Assembly (NCBI RefSeq): GCF_031844685.1
Contig: NZ_CP134605.1
Location: 5,554,001 to 5,618,000, forward strand
Length of the DNA stretch: 64,000 nt
Direction: 5' to 3'
Origin: Streptomyces sp. ITFR-21
GTDB taxonomy: Bacteria > Actinomycetota > Actinomycetes > Streptomycetales > Streptomycetaceae
Below the pieces are notes generated by a model. It did no database searches. It had not been told where the DNA came from and was given only the letters and a program-made list of their open reading frames with translations. A program made the translations under genes and the position numbers. This document shows, piece by piece, positions 35,119 through 46,330 of the stretch (positions are counted from its first letter, which is position 1; each line of letters starts with the position of its first letter).

Positions 35119-35166
35119 GCCCGTCACATCGGCCCCTGCGGAGCAGTGTGACGGCGGTCGCGACAT

Positions 35167-35764
35167 CGGCTACAACTGTGGCCGGGATCCTGCGGTCTCA
35201 TCTGATCACGCTTCCTTGCGTCAGGACCGCGCCTACGGGGCGCGGCGCTCTTTCACGAGGCGGTAAAGCGATCACGCCTATCGACTACACGCCGGGCTCA
35301 CATGTCGATATCTCATGTGGACATCGGGTGCTTGGGTTCTGCTGATCCCTGCGTGCATTCCGTACGGCGTACTCGGCGCCGTTTCCCCGGACATTTTGCT
35401 GGGAAAGTTCGCTAGCCGACCGGATCACCAGCATGGGGTTTAGTCCACCACTCGTCAAGGTGACCGGAACCGGCCCGCTGCCGCCCGCCGCCGACGCAGA
35501 TGCCGATCAGCCGACAGTGTAAAGCGGCACTGCCGAGCGGAAATCCTGCCGCCGTGCACCATGCGCACGTCACCGGGGCGCAGCTCTCGCTCGGCCCTCC
35601 GGTCGACACGCTGGGTGTGCGTGATGGAAATGGCTGGATCCCGCCGGGTGCGGATATTTTCCGCATTCCGGCAGTGGTGCAACGGATGTGGCGAGTGTGG
35701 CGCTGCTGGCCAACGCTACGCGCTTGCTGCCAGTATTCGCCGCCTCCGCCTCCGCCTCCGCCGC
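35167..35764. other. Gene-poor stretch of mixed origin
   Basis: No complete gene is visible. The base composition is lower in GC than its surroundings. A short inverted repeat CACATG-N9-CATGTG occurs near 35300, and a (CCGCCT)n microsatellite is at 35742-35766. One plus-strand frame near 35690 (VALLANATRLL) is faintly like an ArsR HTH start but too short to call. Probably decayed mobile DNA. Confidence 0.5.
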
Positions 35765-35990
35765 CCTCGCCCCGCGCACAGGCCGAGGATCTCGCGGTAG
35801 CCGTCGGAGGTGACCGCGCTGGCGCCGTGGATGGTCTGTTCGTGACCTGCCCGTCTCTGATCTTGACGTGGATGGCATCCACGAAGACGACCGGGTAGAC
35901 CTAATCGAGCGGGCGGGTGCGCCACTCGTTCATCGGGTCCAGTGCCTTGTCGGTGATCGTGGCGATCGTTTCCTTGGACGTCTTCATCCT
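35765..35990 (-). pseudogene. IS256-family (Mutator) transposase fragment
   Basis: Read on the minus strand from 35987: MKTSKETIATITDKALDPMNEWRTRPLD, a TAG stop where IS256 has Asp/Pro, then VYPVVFVDAIHVKIRDGQV. After a frameshift comes TIHGASAVTSDGYREILGLCAG. This is the region around the first DDE Asp (VDAIHVK) of IS256 transposases. The stop, the frameshift and the loss of both ends show it is dead. Confidence 0.8.
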
Positions 35991-36024
35991 GTCCCAGCCC
36001 GTTAGCGATCCCCGGACAGTGCAG

Positions 36025-36270
36025 ATGCAAGTGGTGGCTGCACTGCTCACCGTGAGAGGTGCAGCCACCTATCTTGGCATCTCGGAAAGCACTCTGTATG
36101 TCTGGCGTCATCGGAGGACAGGGCCGCCCGGCTTCCGACTGGGACGACGTGGAAGAGTTATGTACCGCCGCACCGCGCTCGATAGACGGCCGGACGAGCA
36201 GGAGGCGTCGGACTCCCGCTCCAACGCCACCTTGAGTCCCCTCGCTCAGGCGACTCGTAGCCGCAGCTGA
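36025..36270 (+). CDS. AlpA/excisionase-like helix-turn-helix protein
   Basis: 81 residues from ATG 36025. The MerR/AlpA-type winged HTH is clear: LLTVRGAATYLGISESTLYVWRHRRTGPPGFRLGRRGRVMYRRTALD. Such proteins precede integrases in actinomycete integrative elements and act as Xis. It is followed by the integrase remnant after 18 bases, the normal xis-int order. It may still be made, but its partner is broken. Confidence 0.82.
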   Translation: MQVVAALLTVRGAATYLGISESTLYVWRHRRTGPPGFRLGRRGRVMYRRTALDRRPDEQEASDSRSNATLSPLAQATRSRS

Positions 36271-36288
36271 TCGAACCATGTCCGCTCG

Positions 36289-37585
36289 ATGAGGCTCGAG
36301 CCGAGCGCGGCTCTATGGAGAGAGGAACGGGAGATAGCCGGCTCTATAGAAGACCGATGGCTGAAGAAGCGTCCTGACCCGAAAACCCGCGAACGCGAAC
36401 GCGCGGCCCTGTACGGCAAGTGCACCCGCTACCGGGTCAGGGGAATTCCTGGCGTCAAGGGCCGTTCCTTCGACGCCCTCCAGGACGCCAGGACCTGGCT
36501 CGCCCAGGCCCAGACCGACGCTCGCCGTGGCGGATTCGTCGATCCGCGCGATGGGGCCACCTCCCTCAAGGACTACATCGCCACCCACTGGTGGCCCACG
36601 CGGAGCGGTGACCCCTCCACGATCGAGCGGATTGAGCAGAGGGTACGGCGACACATCGTTTCCCGCCTGGGTGCTCGGCCGCTCGACGCCATCGGCACGG
36701 AAGTCCTGCGCCACTGGGAGAAGCGGCTGGAGAAGGACCTCGGTCCGACCTCCATCCGCCTGGTCTGGGCGACGCTCTCCAGCGTGCTCCAGGCCGCGGT
36801 CGAGGACCGCCGCCTCGGACGTAACCCGTGCCGGTCCAGCACGGTCGGCCCCCCGGCCGCCGCATCCGGCAGAGTCGAGGCGTGGCCGCCCGAACGGGTA
36901 TTGGCGGTACGGGAGGCCCTGCCGGAGCGCTGCCGGCTCCTCCTGGTGATCGGAGCAGATCTCGGGCTCCGCCAAGGGGAGGCGCTCGGTCTCTCAGCCG
37001 ACGACATCGACGTCGAGAAGGAAATCGTTCATGTACGGCGGCAGGTCAAGATGGTGCGGGCGAAACCGTGCTTCGCGCTTCCGAAGGGCCGCAAGGCCCG
37101 GGACATCCCGCTGCCGGCCGGTGTGGCGCGAGCCGTCCGGCAGCACATGGAGCAGCGTGAGCCGGTGCCGGTCACCCTGCCGTGGGACGACCCGACTTCG
37201 GCTCAGACGCCGGTGGAGGCCAAGCACCTGCGGCCGAAAATCTGCGGCCTCCTGGTGACAGGACGCGAGCGGAAGGCCGTCAACCGGAACTACTGCAACT
37301 CCTCCGTGTGGAAGCCCTCGCTGACCACGGCGGGTGTGATCGCCCCGTGAACGAGGGCAGCACCGACGGTGCTCGCGTGTGGGAGCCGTCCCGGGAGCAC
37401 GGCTTCCACGCCCTGCGCCACTCCTACGCCGCCGGGGAGCTGAAGGCCGGCGCATCGGTCGTCTCCCCGGCACGCTGGCCGGGGCACTCCGACCCCGGGT
37501 TCACGCTGCGGAAGTACTCCCATCTTCCTTCCCGCCCCGCGCTGGCACACGGGGCAGCGCCGCCATCGACGCGATCTTCGCGTAG
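36289..37585 (+). pseudogene. AICE-type tyrosine integrase, decayed
   Basis: The protein matches Streptomyces integrases beginning (M)AGSIEDRWLKKRPDPKTRERERAALYGKC: SAM-like core-binding domain, GADLGLRQGEAL with the first catalytic Arg, LPKGRKARDIPL, then EHGFHALRHSYA (HxxR) and PGHSDPGFTLRKYSHL (H/W and Tyr nucleophile). Three lesions are seen. The usual start codon position is ATA (36334-36336) although an upstream in-frame ATG at 36289 exists. There is a frameshift at 37347-37350 (TGA, continuing in another frame), and a second shift near 37530 before PRAGTRGSAAIDAIFA. Hence inactive. No tRNA or att repeat is recognisable nearby. Confidence 0.85.
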
Positions 37586-37728
37586 CCGCGGTCGGTTGGC
37601 AGAGCCTGTGGAGCGCGGCCCGTAGCCCGCCACCGGCCCCACGTTGCAGAAAAGTCCCACGGATGCCGCCGCACCCCTCCCTGACGCGCTGAACGGCATG
37701 TCAGACGGTGTGAAGCGGCCTCCGCACA

Positions 37729-39258
37729 TCAGATGTCGCGGAAGATCTCGATCTGCGCCCCGATCGTGTTCAGCCGCTCCGCCAGGTCCTCGTAACCGCG
37801 GTTGATGACATAGACGTTGCGCAGCACCGACGTGCCCTCGGCCGCCATCATCGCCAGCAGGACGACCACCGCGGGGCGCAGGGCGGGCGGGCACATCATC
37901 TCGGCGGCCCGCCAGCGGGTCGGGCCCTCGACGAGCACCCGGTGCGGGTCGAGCAGTTTGACCTGGGCGCCGAGCCGGGTCAGCTCGGTCAGGTAGATCG
38001 CCCGGTTGTCGTAGACCCAGTCGTGGATCAGCGTCGAGCCCTGCGCGGTGGCCGCGATGGCCGCGAAGAAGGGCACGTTGTCGATGTTGAGGCCGGGGAA
38101 CGGCATCGGGTGGATCTTGTCGATGGGGGAGCGCAGCTTGGACGGGCGGACGGTCAGGTCCACCAGCCGGGTGCGGCCGTTGTCCGCCCGGTACTCCGGG
38201 GTCAGCTCGTGGTCGAGCCCCATCTCCTCCAGCACCGCGAGCTCGATCTCCATGAACTCGATCGGCACCCGGCGGATGGTCAGCTCGGACTCGGTGACCA
38301 CGGCCGCGGCCAGCAGGCTCATCGCCTCCACAGGGTCCTCGGAGGGCGCGTAGTCCACGTCGCGGTCGATGCGCGCGAGGCCGTGCACGGTGAGCGTGGT
38401 GGTGCCGACGCCGTCGACCCGCACTCCCAGCTCCTCCAGGAAGAAGCACAGGTCCTGGACCATGTAGTTGGAGCTGGCGTTGCGGATGACGGTGACGCCG
38501 TCGTGGCGGGCGGCGGCCAGCAGCACGTTCTCGGTCACCGTGTCGCCGCGCTCGGTCAGCACGATCGGGCGCTTCGGGGCCACCTCGCGGTCCACCTCGG
38601 CGTGGTAGGAGCCGTCGGTGGCGGTGATGTCGAGCCCGAAGTGCCGCAGCGCGTTCATGTGCGGCTGGACGGTGCGGGTGCCGAGGTCGCAGCCGCCCGC
38701 GTAGGGGATCTGGAAGCGGTCGGTACGGTGCAGCAGCGGGCCGAGGAACATGATCACGCTGCGGGTGCGGCGGGCCGCGTCGGTGTCCATGGCGGCCAGG
38801 TCCAGCTCGGCGGGCGGCACGATCTCCAGGTCGTTGCCGTCGTTGATCCACCGGGTGCGCACCCCGACGCTGCCCAGCACCTCCAGGATCCGGTAGACCT
38901 CCTCGATCCTGGCCACCCGGCGCAGCGTGGTGCGTCCGGCGTTCAGCAGGGTCGCGCAGAGCAGTGCCACACAGGCGTTCTTGCTCGTCTTGACGTCTAT
39001 GGCGCCGGACAGCCGGCGTCCGCCGACCACTCGCAGATGCATCGGCCCGGCGTACCCCAGCGAGACGATCTCGCTGTCCAGGGCCTCGCCGATCCGGGCG
39101 ATCATCTCAAGACTGATGTTCTGGTTGCCGCGCTCGATCCGGTTCACCGCGCTCTGGCTGGTCCCCAGCGCCTCCGCCAGCTGTGCCTGCGTCCAGCCGC
39201 GATGCTGCCGCGCGTCCCGGATCAGCCTGCCGATACGTACCAGGTAGTCCTCGGTCAT
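37729..39258 (-). CDS. HTH-fused UDP-N-acetylglucosamine 1-carboxyvinyltransferase (MurA-like)
   Basis: 509 residues from ATG 39258. Residues ~5-65 are an XRE HTH (VRIGRLIRDARQHRGWTQAQLAEALGTSQSAVNRIERGNQNISLEMIARIGEAL). The rest is an EPSP-synthase-fold MurA: MHLRVVGGRRLSGAIDVKTSKNACVALLCATLL, AGGCDLGTRTVQPHMNAL (Cys ~188 corresponds to the PEP-reactive Cys of MurA), and DNVPFFAAIAATAQGSTLIHDWVYDNRAIYLTEL. MurA makes the first committed peptidoglycan intermediate. The HTH fusion is known in streptomycetes and suggests a regulator or a sensor of UDP-GlcNAc. A palindrome 13 bp upstream matches one in the acnA promoter. Confidence 0.92.
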   Translation of the reverse strand: MTEDYLVRIGRLIRDARQHRGWTQAQLAEALGTSQSAVNRIERGNQNISLEMIARIGEALDSEIVSLGYAGPMHLRVVGGRRLSGAIDVKTSKNACVALLCATLLNAGRTTLRRVARIEEVYRILEVLGSVGVRTRWINDGNDLEIVPPAELDLAAMDTDAARRTRSVIMFLGPLLHRTDRFQIPYAGGCDLGTRTVQPHMNALRHFGLDITATDGSYHAEVDREVAPKRPIVLTERGDTVTENVLLAAARHDGVTVIRNASSNYMVQDLCFFLEELGVRVDGVGTTTLTVHGLARIDRDVDYAPSEDPVEAMSLLAAAVVTESELTIRRVPIEFMEIELAVLEEMGLDHELTPEYRADNGRTRLVDLTVRPSKLRSPIDKIHPMPFPGLNIDNVPFFAAIAATAQGSTLIHDWVYDNRAIYLTELTRLGAQVKLLDPHRVLVEGPTRWRAAEMMCPPALRPAVVVLLAMMAAEGTSVLRNVYVINRGYEDLAERLNTIGAQIEIFRDI

Positions 39259-39270
39259 ATCATCGAGGTT

Positions 39271-39286
39271 ATCTCTTATATGAGAT
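39271..39286. promoter_or_regulatory. Palindrome ATCTC-TTATAT-GAGAT over the murA-like promoter
   Basis: ATCTCTTATATGAGAT is a 16-bp inverted repeat with 5-bp half-sites. On the minus strand it contains TATAAG as a -10-like hexamer 17-22 bases before the HTH-MurA start codon. A protein bound here would block transcription. The same half-sites with the same 6-bp spacer occur at 39432-39447. Confidence 0.55.
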
Positions 39287-39430
39287 GTGGCAACCCGACA
39301 CCCGTCACCGATGACGCGTCCCTCGCTCTGCCCGTCCGGCCCGCACATCGCGTCCTCCCCGGCGGGTAGGCGCCACACCGGAGCGTGCGCCGGGCCGGGG
39401 CATGACCGGCCCGGGGTGGTGTACTAGAGT

Positions 39431-39448
39431 TATCTCGACATCGAGATA
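39431..39448. promoter_or_regulatory. Palindrome TATCTCGACATCGAGATA upstream of acnA
   Basis: An exact 18-bp inverted repeat (8-bp arms, 2-bp centre) 72 bases upstream of the acnA start. It contains ATCTC-N6-GAGAT, the same half-sites and spacing as the site at 39271-39286. It is a likely operator controlling aconitase transcription. Confidence 0.6.
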
Positions 39449-39520
39449 TCTGCCGAGGCGTACCGTCAGGTCGGCGGCAACGCGGTGGTACGCGCGAAAA
39501 CATGCATGAAGGAGACTGTC

Positions 39521-42235
<2,715 letters not shown>

Positions 42236-42260
42236 CCAGCACGTAGCATCCGGTCCGAAG

Positions 42261-42305
42261 GGCGGGCCGTATCCCTGTCACCGGGGATGCGGCCCGTCCG
42301 TTTTT
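42261..42305 (+). terminator. Rho-independent terminator of acnA
   Basis: GGCGGGCCGTATCCC pairs with GGGGATGCGGCCCGTCC across a short loop (one mismatch), followed by GTTTTTG. It starts 25 bases after the acnA stop and is one of the few U-tailed terminators in this window. Confidence 0.8.
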
Positions 42306-42485
42306 GTCCGGACGTGACCGTGCGCACGGCCTTTCACTACCTGAACGCAAATGTCAGAAGGATCCGCTGAGAGTTGAATACAAGATCCGGCCGGTTCGTG
42401 GCCGAATCCCTCGCCCGTCAAGTCATCCCACGTTTCGGACAGGTCTCAACTCGGGAAAGCTTGCCGTCCAAACCGGCAATGGATC

Positions 42486-42518
42486 TTGCCCTGCCCGAGC
42501 GAAGTGGACTATACCTGT
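42486..42518 (+). promoter_or_regulatory. ngcE promoter with DasR-type (dre) site
   Basis: TTGCCC (42486-42491) and TATACC (42510-42515), 18 bases apart, form a promoter. AGTGGACTATACCTGT (42503-42518) matches the DasR response element AGTGGTCTAGACCACT at 12 of 16 positions and covers the -10. DasR represses N-acetylglucosamine uptake genes and is released by amino-sugar phosphates, which suits ngcEFG. Confidence 0.65.
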
Positions 42519-42701
42519 CGCGTCCAAGGAACCCGCGTCGCAGCGGGGCGGGGCGGGGGGAACCCGGGCGCATCAGCCCGGCGATACGGTGACGTACCCC
42601 GCCCCGATGGATGCACGGCATCAACTCACGCTTCATCTGTTCGCGGTCGTCGGCGGATTCCGCTGCACCGCATGAGTCCTGGAGAAGGCGAGGACTTGAG
42701 C

Positions 42702-44108
42702 ATGGGATCCGAAATCAACCGTCGGGATCTGGTCAGGCGTTCCGCGGCGCTTGGCCTGGTTGCCATCCCGTCGGCCGGCCTGCTGAGCGCGTGTGCGTCC
42801 AGTGGTGGTGACGACGACACGTCGAGCACTCCGACCGCCACGAAGGCCGGCGCCACCGCCGACCCGAAGAACCCGTTCGGCGTCAAGGACGCCGACGCCC
42901 TCGACATCGTCATCTTCGACGGCGGCTACGGCCACGACTACGCCACCGCCCTGGGCAAGCTGTACGAGTCCCAGCACGCCGGCGCCAAGTCGAGCGTGCT
43001 GCCCACGCAGGACATCGCGGGCAAGCTGCAGCCGCGATTCAACGCCGGCAACCCGCCGGACGTCATCGACGACTCGGGCGCCCAGCAGATCAAGCTGGAC
43101 GTGCTGCAGAAGAACGGCCAGCTCGCCGACCTCACCCCGCTGCTGGACGCGCCGTACATCGACGACCCGACCAAGAAGGTCCGCGACGTACTGCAGCCCG
43201 GCACGGTGGAGACCGGCACCCTCGACGGCAAGATGTACTCGCTGAGCTACATCTACACCGTGTGGGGCCTGTGGTACTCCGGCAAGCTCTTCAAGGACAA
43301 GGGCTGGACCGAGCCGAAGACGTGGAAGGACTTCCTGTCCCTCTCCGCGGAGATCAAGAAGGCCGGCATCGCGCCGTTCGCCCACCAGGGCAAGTACCCG
43401 TACTACATCAACGTAGCCATCATGGACCTGATCGCCAAGAACGGCGGTCTCGACCTGCAGAAGCGGATCGACGCCTTCGACGACACCGCGTGGGACGACC
43501 CGGCCGTCAAGAACGGCATCGAGGCGATCTACGAGATCGTCAGCAACAACTACCTGCTCCCCGGCACCAACGGTCTGACCCACATCGAGTCGCAGACCGC
43601 CTGGAACCAGTACAAGGCCGCCTTCATCCCGTGCGGCTCCTGGCTGGAGAACGAGCAGATGAAGGCCACCCCGGCCGACTTCGACATGAAGTTCTTGCCG
43701 ATGCCGTCGCTGGAGGGCGACAAGCTCCCGTTCGACGCGATCCGCGCCGGTGCGGGCGAGCCCTTCATCGTGCCGGAGAAGGCCAAGAACAAGGCCGGCG
43801 GCCTGGAGTTCCTGCGCATGATGCTGACCAAGGAGGGCTCCGGCCGGTTCGCCGCCGCCGCCAACTCGCTCACCGTGCTGAAGGACGGCGTGGGCCCCGA
43901 GGTCAAGCTCCGTCCGGGCACCGCCTCGACCGTGACCGCGCTGACCGCGGCGGGCAGCAACACCTTCAACTTCAACTACCCGAACACCAACAGCGAGTTC
44001 GACACCGCACTGCAGAACATCAGCGCCGAGCTGATGGCCAAGCGTCTCACCCCGGCGCAGTGGATCGCCAAGGCCAAGCAGGCCGCGCAGAAGGCCAAGA
44101 AGGCTTGA
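42702..44108 (+). CDS. ngcE: N-acetylglucosamine/chitobiose ABC transporter substrate-binding lipoprotein
   Basis: 468 residues from ATG 42702. The N-terminus has twin arginines (NRRDLVRRSAALGLVAIPSAG) and lipobox LSAC with Cys31, so it is probably a Tat-exported lipoprotein. The mature part is a cluster-B solute-binding protein (LDIVIFDGGYGHDYATALGKLYESQ, LQPRFNAGNPPDVIDDSGAQ, WGLWYSGKLFKDKGWTEPKTW). It resembles Streptomyces NgcE as I recall it, and the order with two permeases and a dre-like site agrees. A perfect hairpin after the gene separates it from the permeases. No ATPase gene is present; such systems share MsiK. Confidence 0.92.
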   Translation: MGSEINRRDLVRRSAALGLVAIPSAGLLSACASSGGDDDTSSTPTATKAGATADPKNPFGVKDADALDIVIFDGGYGHDYATALGKLYESQHAGAKSSVLPTQDIAGKLQPRFNAGNPPDVIDDSGAQQIKLDVLQKNGQLADLTPLLDAPYIDDPTKKVRDVLQPGTVETGTLDGKMYSLSYIYTVWGLWYSGKLFKDKGWTEPKTWKDFLSLSAEIKKAGIAPFAHQGKYPYYINVAIMDLIAKNGGLDLQKRIDAFDDTAWDDPAVKNGIEAIYEIVSNNYLLPGTNGLTHIESQTAWNQYKAAFIPCGSWLENEQMKATPADFDMKFLPMPSLEGDKLPFDAIRAGAGEPFIVPEKAKNKAGGLEFLRMMLTKEGSGRFAAAANSLTVLKDGVGPEVKLRPGTASTVTALTAAGSNTFNFNYPNTNSEFDTALQNISAELMAKRLTPAQWIAKAKQAAQKAKKA

Positions 44109-44127
44109 CCTAGCGACGCCCTGCGCG

Positions 44128-44160
44128 CTGCGGGGGCCGGGCCCGTCCCGGCCCCCGCAG
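44128..44160 (+). terminator. Intra-operon hairpin between ngcE and ngcF
   Basis: CTGCGGGGGCCGGG (44128-44141) and its exact complement (44147-44160) form a 14-bp stem with a 5-base loop and no U-tract. It probably reduces read-through so that more binding protein than permease is made. Confidence 0.75.
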
Positions 44161-44191
44161 CGGCGCAGCCTCCCGATCAGGAGCAGGATCC

Positions 44192-45121
44192 ATGCAGCAT
44201 CGCAAATACCCCTTTATCGTGGGGTTCCTCATCGTCCCCCTCGTTCTCTACGTCACCTTCGTGATCTGGCCGTATCTGCAGACCTTCGGCTACTCGCTCA
44301 CGGACTGGAAGGGCGAGTCGCAGAACTTCACGTTCGTCGGGTTCGACAACTACAGCGCGCTGTTCCACGACGATGTGTTCAGAACGGCGCTGTGGCACAA
44401 CATCCTGCTGCTGATCTTCCTGCCGGTCATCACCATTCTGCTCGCGCTCTTCTTCGCCTTCATGGTGAACGTGGGCGGCCGGGAGACGGCCGGCGGCGTC
44501 CAGGGTGTCCGCGGGGCCGGCGTCTACAAGGTCGTCTACTTCTTCCCGCAGGTACTGTCGGTCGCCATCCTGATCGTGCTGTTCGGCGCGGTGTACCGCA
44601 GCGACCCCTCGGGTCTGCTCAACGGCGCGCTGATCAAACTCCACCTGGAGGACGCCAACAGCCCGATCGAGTGGCTCAACGATCCCAGCCTGGTGCTGTG
44701 GTGCCTGCTGGCCATCCAGGTCTGGGCCGGCGTCGGCTTCTACCTGGTGCTGTTCTCGGCGGCCATGCAGTCCATCCCCAAGGACATCTACGAGGCGGCG
44801 CTGCTGGACGGCGCCGGCCGGTCGCAGACCTTCTTCAAGGTCACCCTCCCGCTGCTGTGGGACAGCGTGCAGACCTCCTGGGTCTACATCTCGATCTTCG
44901 CCATGGACTTCTTCGCCCTGGTCTCCGGCCTCACCCAGGGAACGTACGGAGGTGGGCCCGATCACCACAGCGAGGTGATGGCGACCTACCTGATGCGTAA
45001 CTTCCTGTACTTCGGCAAGAGCGGCTACGCCTGCGCCCAAGGCGTGATCATCATGCTGGTGACCTTGATCGTATCCGCCGTCACGCTCCGGGTCTCCCGC
45101 CGTGACCGCATCGAGTTCTGA
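44192..45121 (+). CDS. ngcF: Sugar ABC transporter permease NgcF
   Basis: 309 residues, six to seven transmembrane helices. The EAA loop for contacting the ATPase is DIYEAALLDGAGRSQTFFKVTLPLL. The first helix (YPFIVGFLIVPLVLYVTFVIWPYLQTFGYSLTDWKG) is typical of MalF-type sugar permeases. It follows ngcE after a hairpin and precedes ngcG by 13 bases. Confidence 0.93.
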   Translation: MQHRKYPFIVGFLIVPLVLYVTFVIWPYLQTFGYSLTDWKGESQNFTFVGFDNYSALFHDDVFRTALWHNILLLIFLPVITILLALFFAFMVNVGGRETAGGVQGVRGAGVYKVVYFFPQVLSVAILIVLFGAVYRSDPSGLLNGALIKLHLEDANSPIEWLNDPSLVLWCLLAIQVWAGVGFYLVLFSAAMQSIPKDIYEAALLDGAGRSQTFFKVTLPLLWDSVQTSWVYISIFAMDFFALVSGLTQGTYGGGPDHHSEVMATYLMRNFLYFGKSGYACAQGVIIMLVTLIVSAVTLRVSRRDRIEF

Positions 45122-45134
45122 GCGGGGAATCGCC

Positions 45135-46082
45135 ATGACCTCACCCATCACCGAGTCGCAGGCCGGCCTGCTGGACCAGGTCCCCGCCGGCGGGCTGCGC
45201 GGCAGGCCGAAGACCTCCGACGACGAGAACCGCTACGACGGAGCCGGCGGCCGGGTGCTGAACGTCTTCTCGCACGGCTTCCTCGCGCTGTGGGCGATCC
45301 TGATCGTGCTGCCGCTGGGCTGGATCGTCCTCGGCTCGTTCAAGAACAACGCCGAGATCGGCGGCAGCGCCTGGTCCTGGCCCGCGCACTGGAGCTTCGA
45401 CGCGTTCGGCCGGGCCTGGGACAAGGGCATCGGCGACTTCTTCCTGAACACCGTGATCGTGATGATCTTCTCGGTGCCGCTGACCATGCTCCTCGGCTCG
45501 ATGGTCGCCTACGTCCTGGCCCGCTACGAGTTCCCCGGCAACAGGCTCTTCTACTTCCTGTTCGTCGGCGGCGCGATGTTCCCGTACTTCCTCGCCCTGG
45601 TGCCGCTGTTCTTCATGGTCAAGAACCTCGGCATGCTCAACACCTACCAGGGCCTGATCCTGGTCTACATCGCGTACTCGCTGCCGTTCACCACCTTCTT
45701 CATGCACTCGTTCTTCAAGACGCTGCCGACCGCGGTGCACGAGGCGGCGGTACTGGACGGGGCCTCGCACACCCGGACGTTCTTCCAGGTCATGCTGCCC
45801 ATGGCCAAGCCGGGCCTGCTGAGCGTCGGCATCTTCAACGTGCTCGGCCAGTGGAACCAGTACATCCTGCCGGTCACCTTGATGCAGCCGCAGAGCAGCA
45901 GTGACAAGGACCACTCGATGCTGGCCCAGGGCCTGGTGAACCTGGCCCTGTCCCAGGGGTACTCCGGCGACTTCCCGGCACTTTTCGCCGGCATGGTGAT
46001 CGCGATGCTGCCGGTGCTCGTGGTGTACCTCTCCTTCCAGCGCCAGGTTCAGGCGGGCCTCACGGCGGGCACCCTGAAGTAG
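45135..46082 (+). CDS. ngcG: Sugar ABC transporter permease NgcG
   Basis: 315 residues from ATG 45135. MalG-type permease with six helices and the EAA loop TAVHEAAVLDGASHTRTFFQVMLP. It has a longer cytosolic N-terminus (~45 residues) before the first helix. It is the last gene of ngcEFG; the energy-coupling ATPase must come from elsewhere in the genome, normally MsiK. Confidence 0.93.
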   Translation: MTSPITESQAGLLDQVPAGGLRGRPKTSDDENRYDGAGGRVLNVFSHGFLALWAILIVLPLGWIVLGSFKNNAEIGGSAWSWPAHWSFDAFGRAWDKGIGDFFLNTVIVMIFSVPLTMLLGSMVAYVLARYEFPGNRLFYFLFVGGAMFPYFLALVPLFFMVKNLGMLNTYQGLILVYIAYSLPFTTFFMHSFFKTLPTAVHEAAVLDGASHTRTFFQVMLPMAKPGLLSVGIFNVLGQWNQYILPVTLMQPQSSSDKDHSMLAQGLVNLALSQGYSGDFPALFAGMVIAMLPVLVVYLSFQRQVQAGLTAGTLK

Positions 46083-46219
46083 GGCGTCCAGCTGCGACGG
46101 GGCAGCCACCGAGTCCTTCCAGCGGCTCCGCGATCACGCGGAGCCGCCGCTCGGCGTCCAGGAGCGATGCGCATAACGGAGTGGTTCTGCCCCTTGACGG
46201 GACATCGCCCCAAACACTC

Positions 46220-46230
46220 AACTTAGAGTT
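46220..46230. promoter_or_regulatory. AACT-TAG-AGTT palindrome upstream of the ROK gene
   Basis: AACTTAGAGTT, an 11-bp inverted repeat about 100 bases before the ROK start in an AT-rich patch. Its AGTT/AACT half-sites recall the T/A-rich elements of ROK regulators, so autoregulation is possible. Confidence 0.3.
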
Positions 46231-46330
46231 CACATGTTGTAGACGACGGGGTCTCGCTGGTGTGATGCCGGCGTGGGTGCCCGTCCGTGCGGGCAGCCGG
46301 AGGCGCTCCGTCTGCCGGGCAGGAGTGGAA

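Noticed and set aside
35640..35770. Possible ArsR-type regulator start (VALLANATRLL)
   Set aside because: Only a dozen residues fit, no full HTH follows, and the region merges into a CCGCCT microsatellite and an IS256 remnant.
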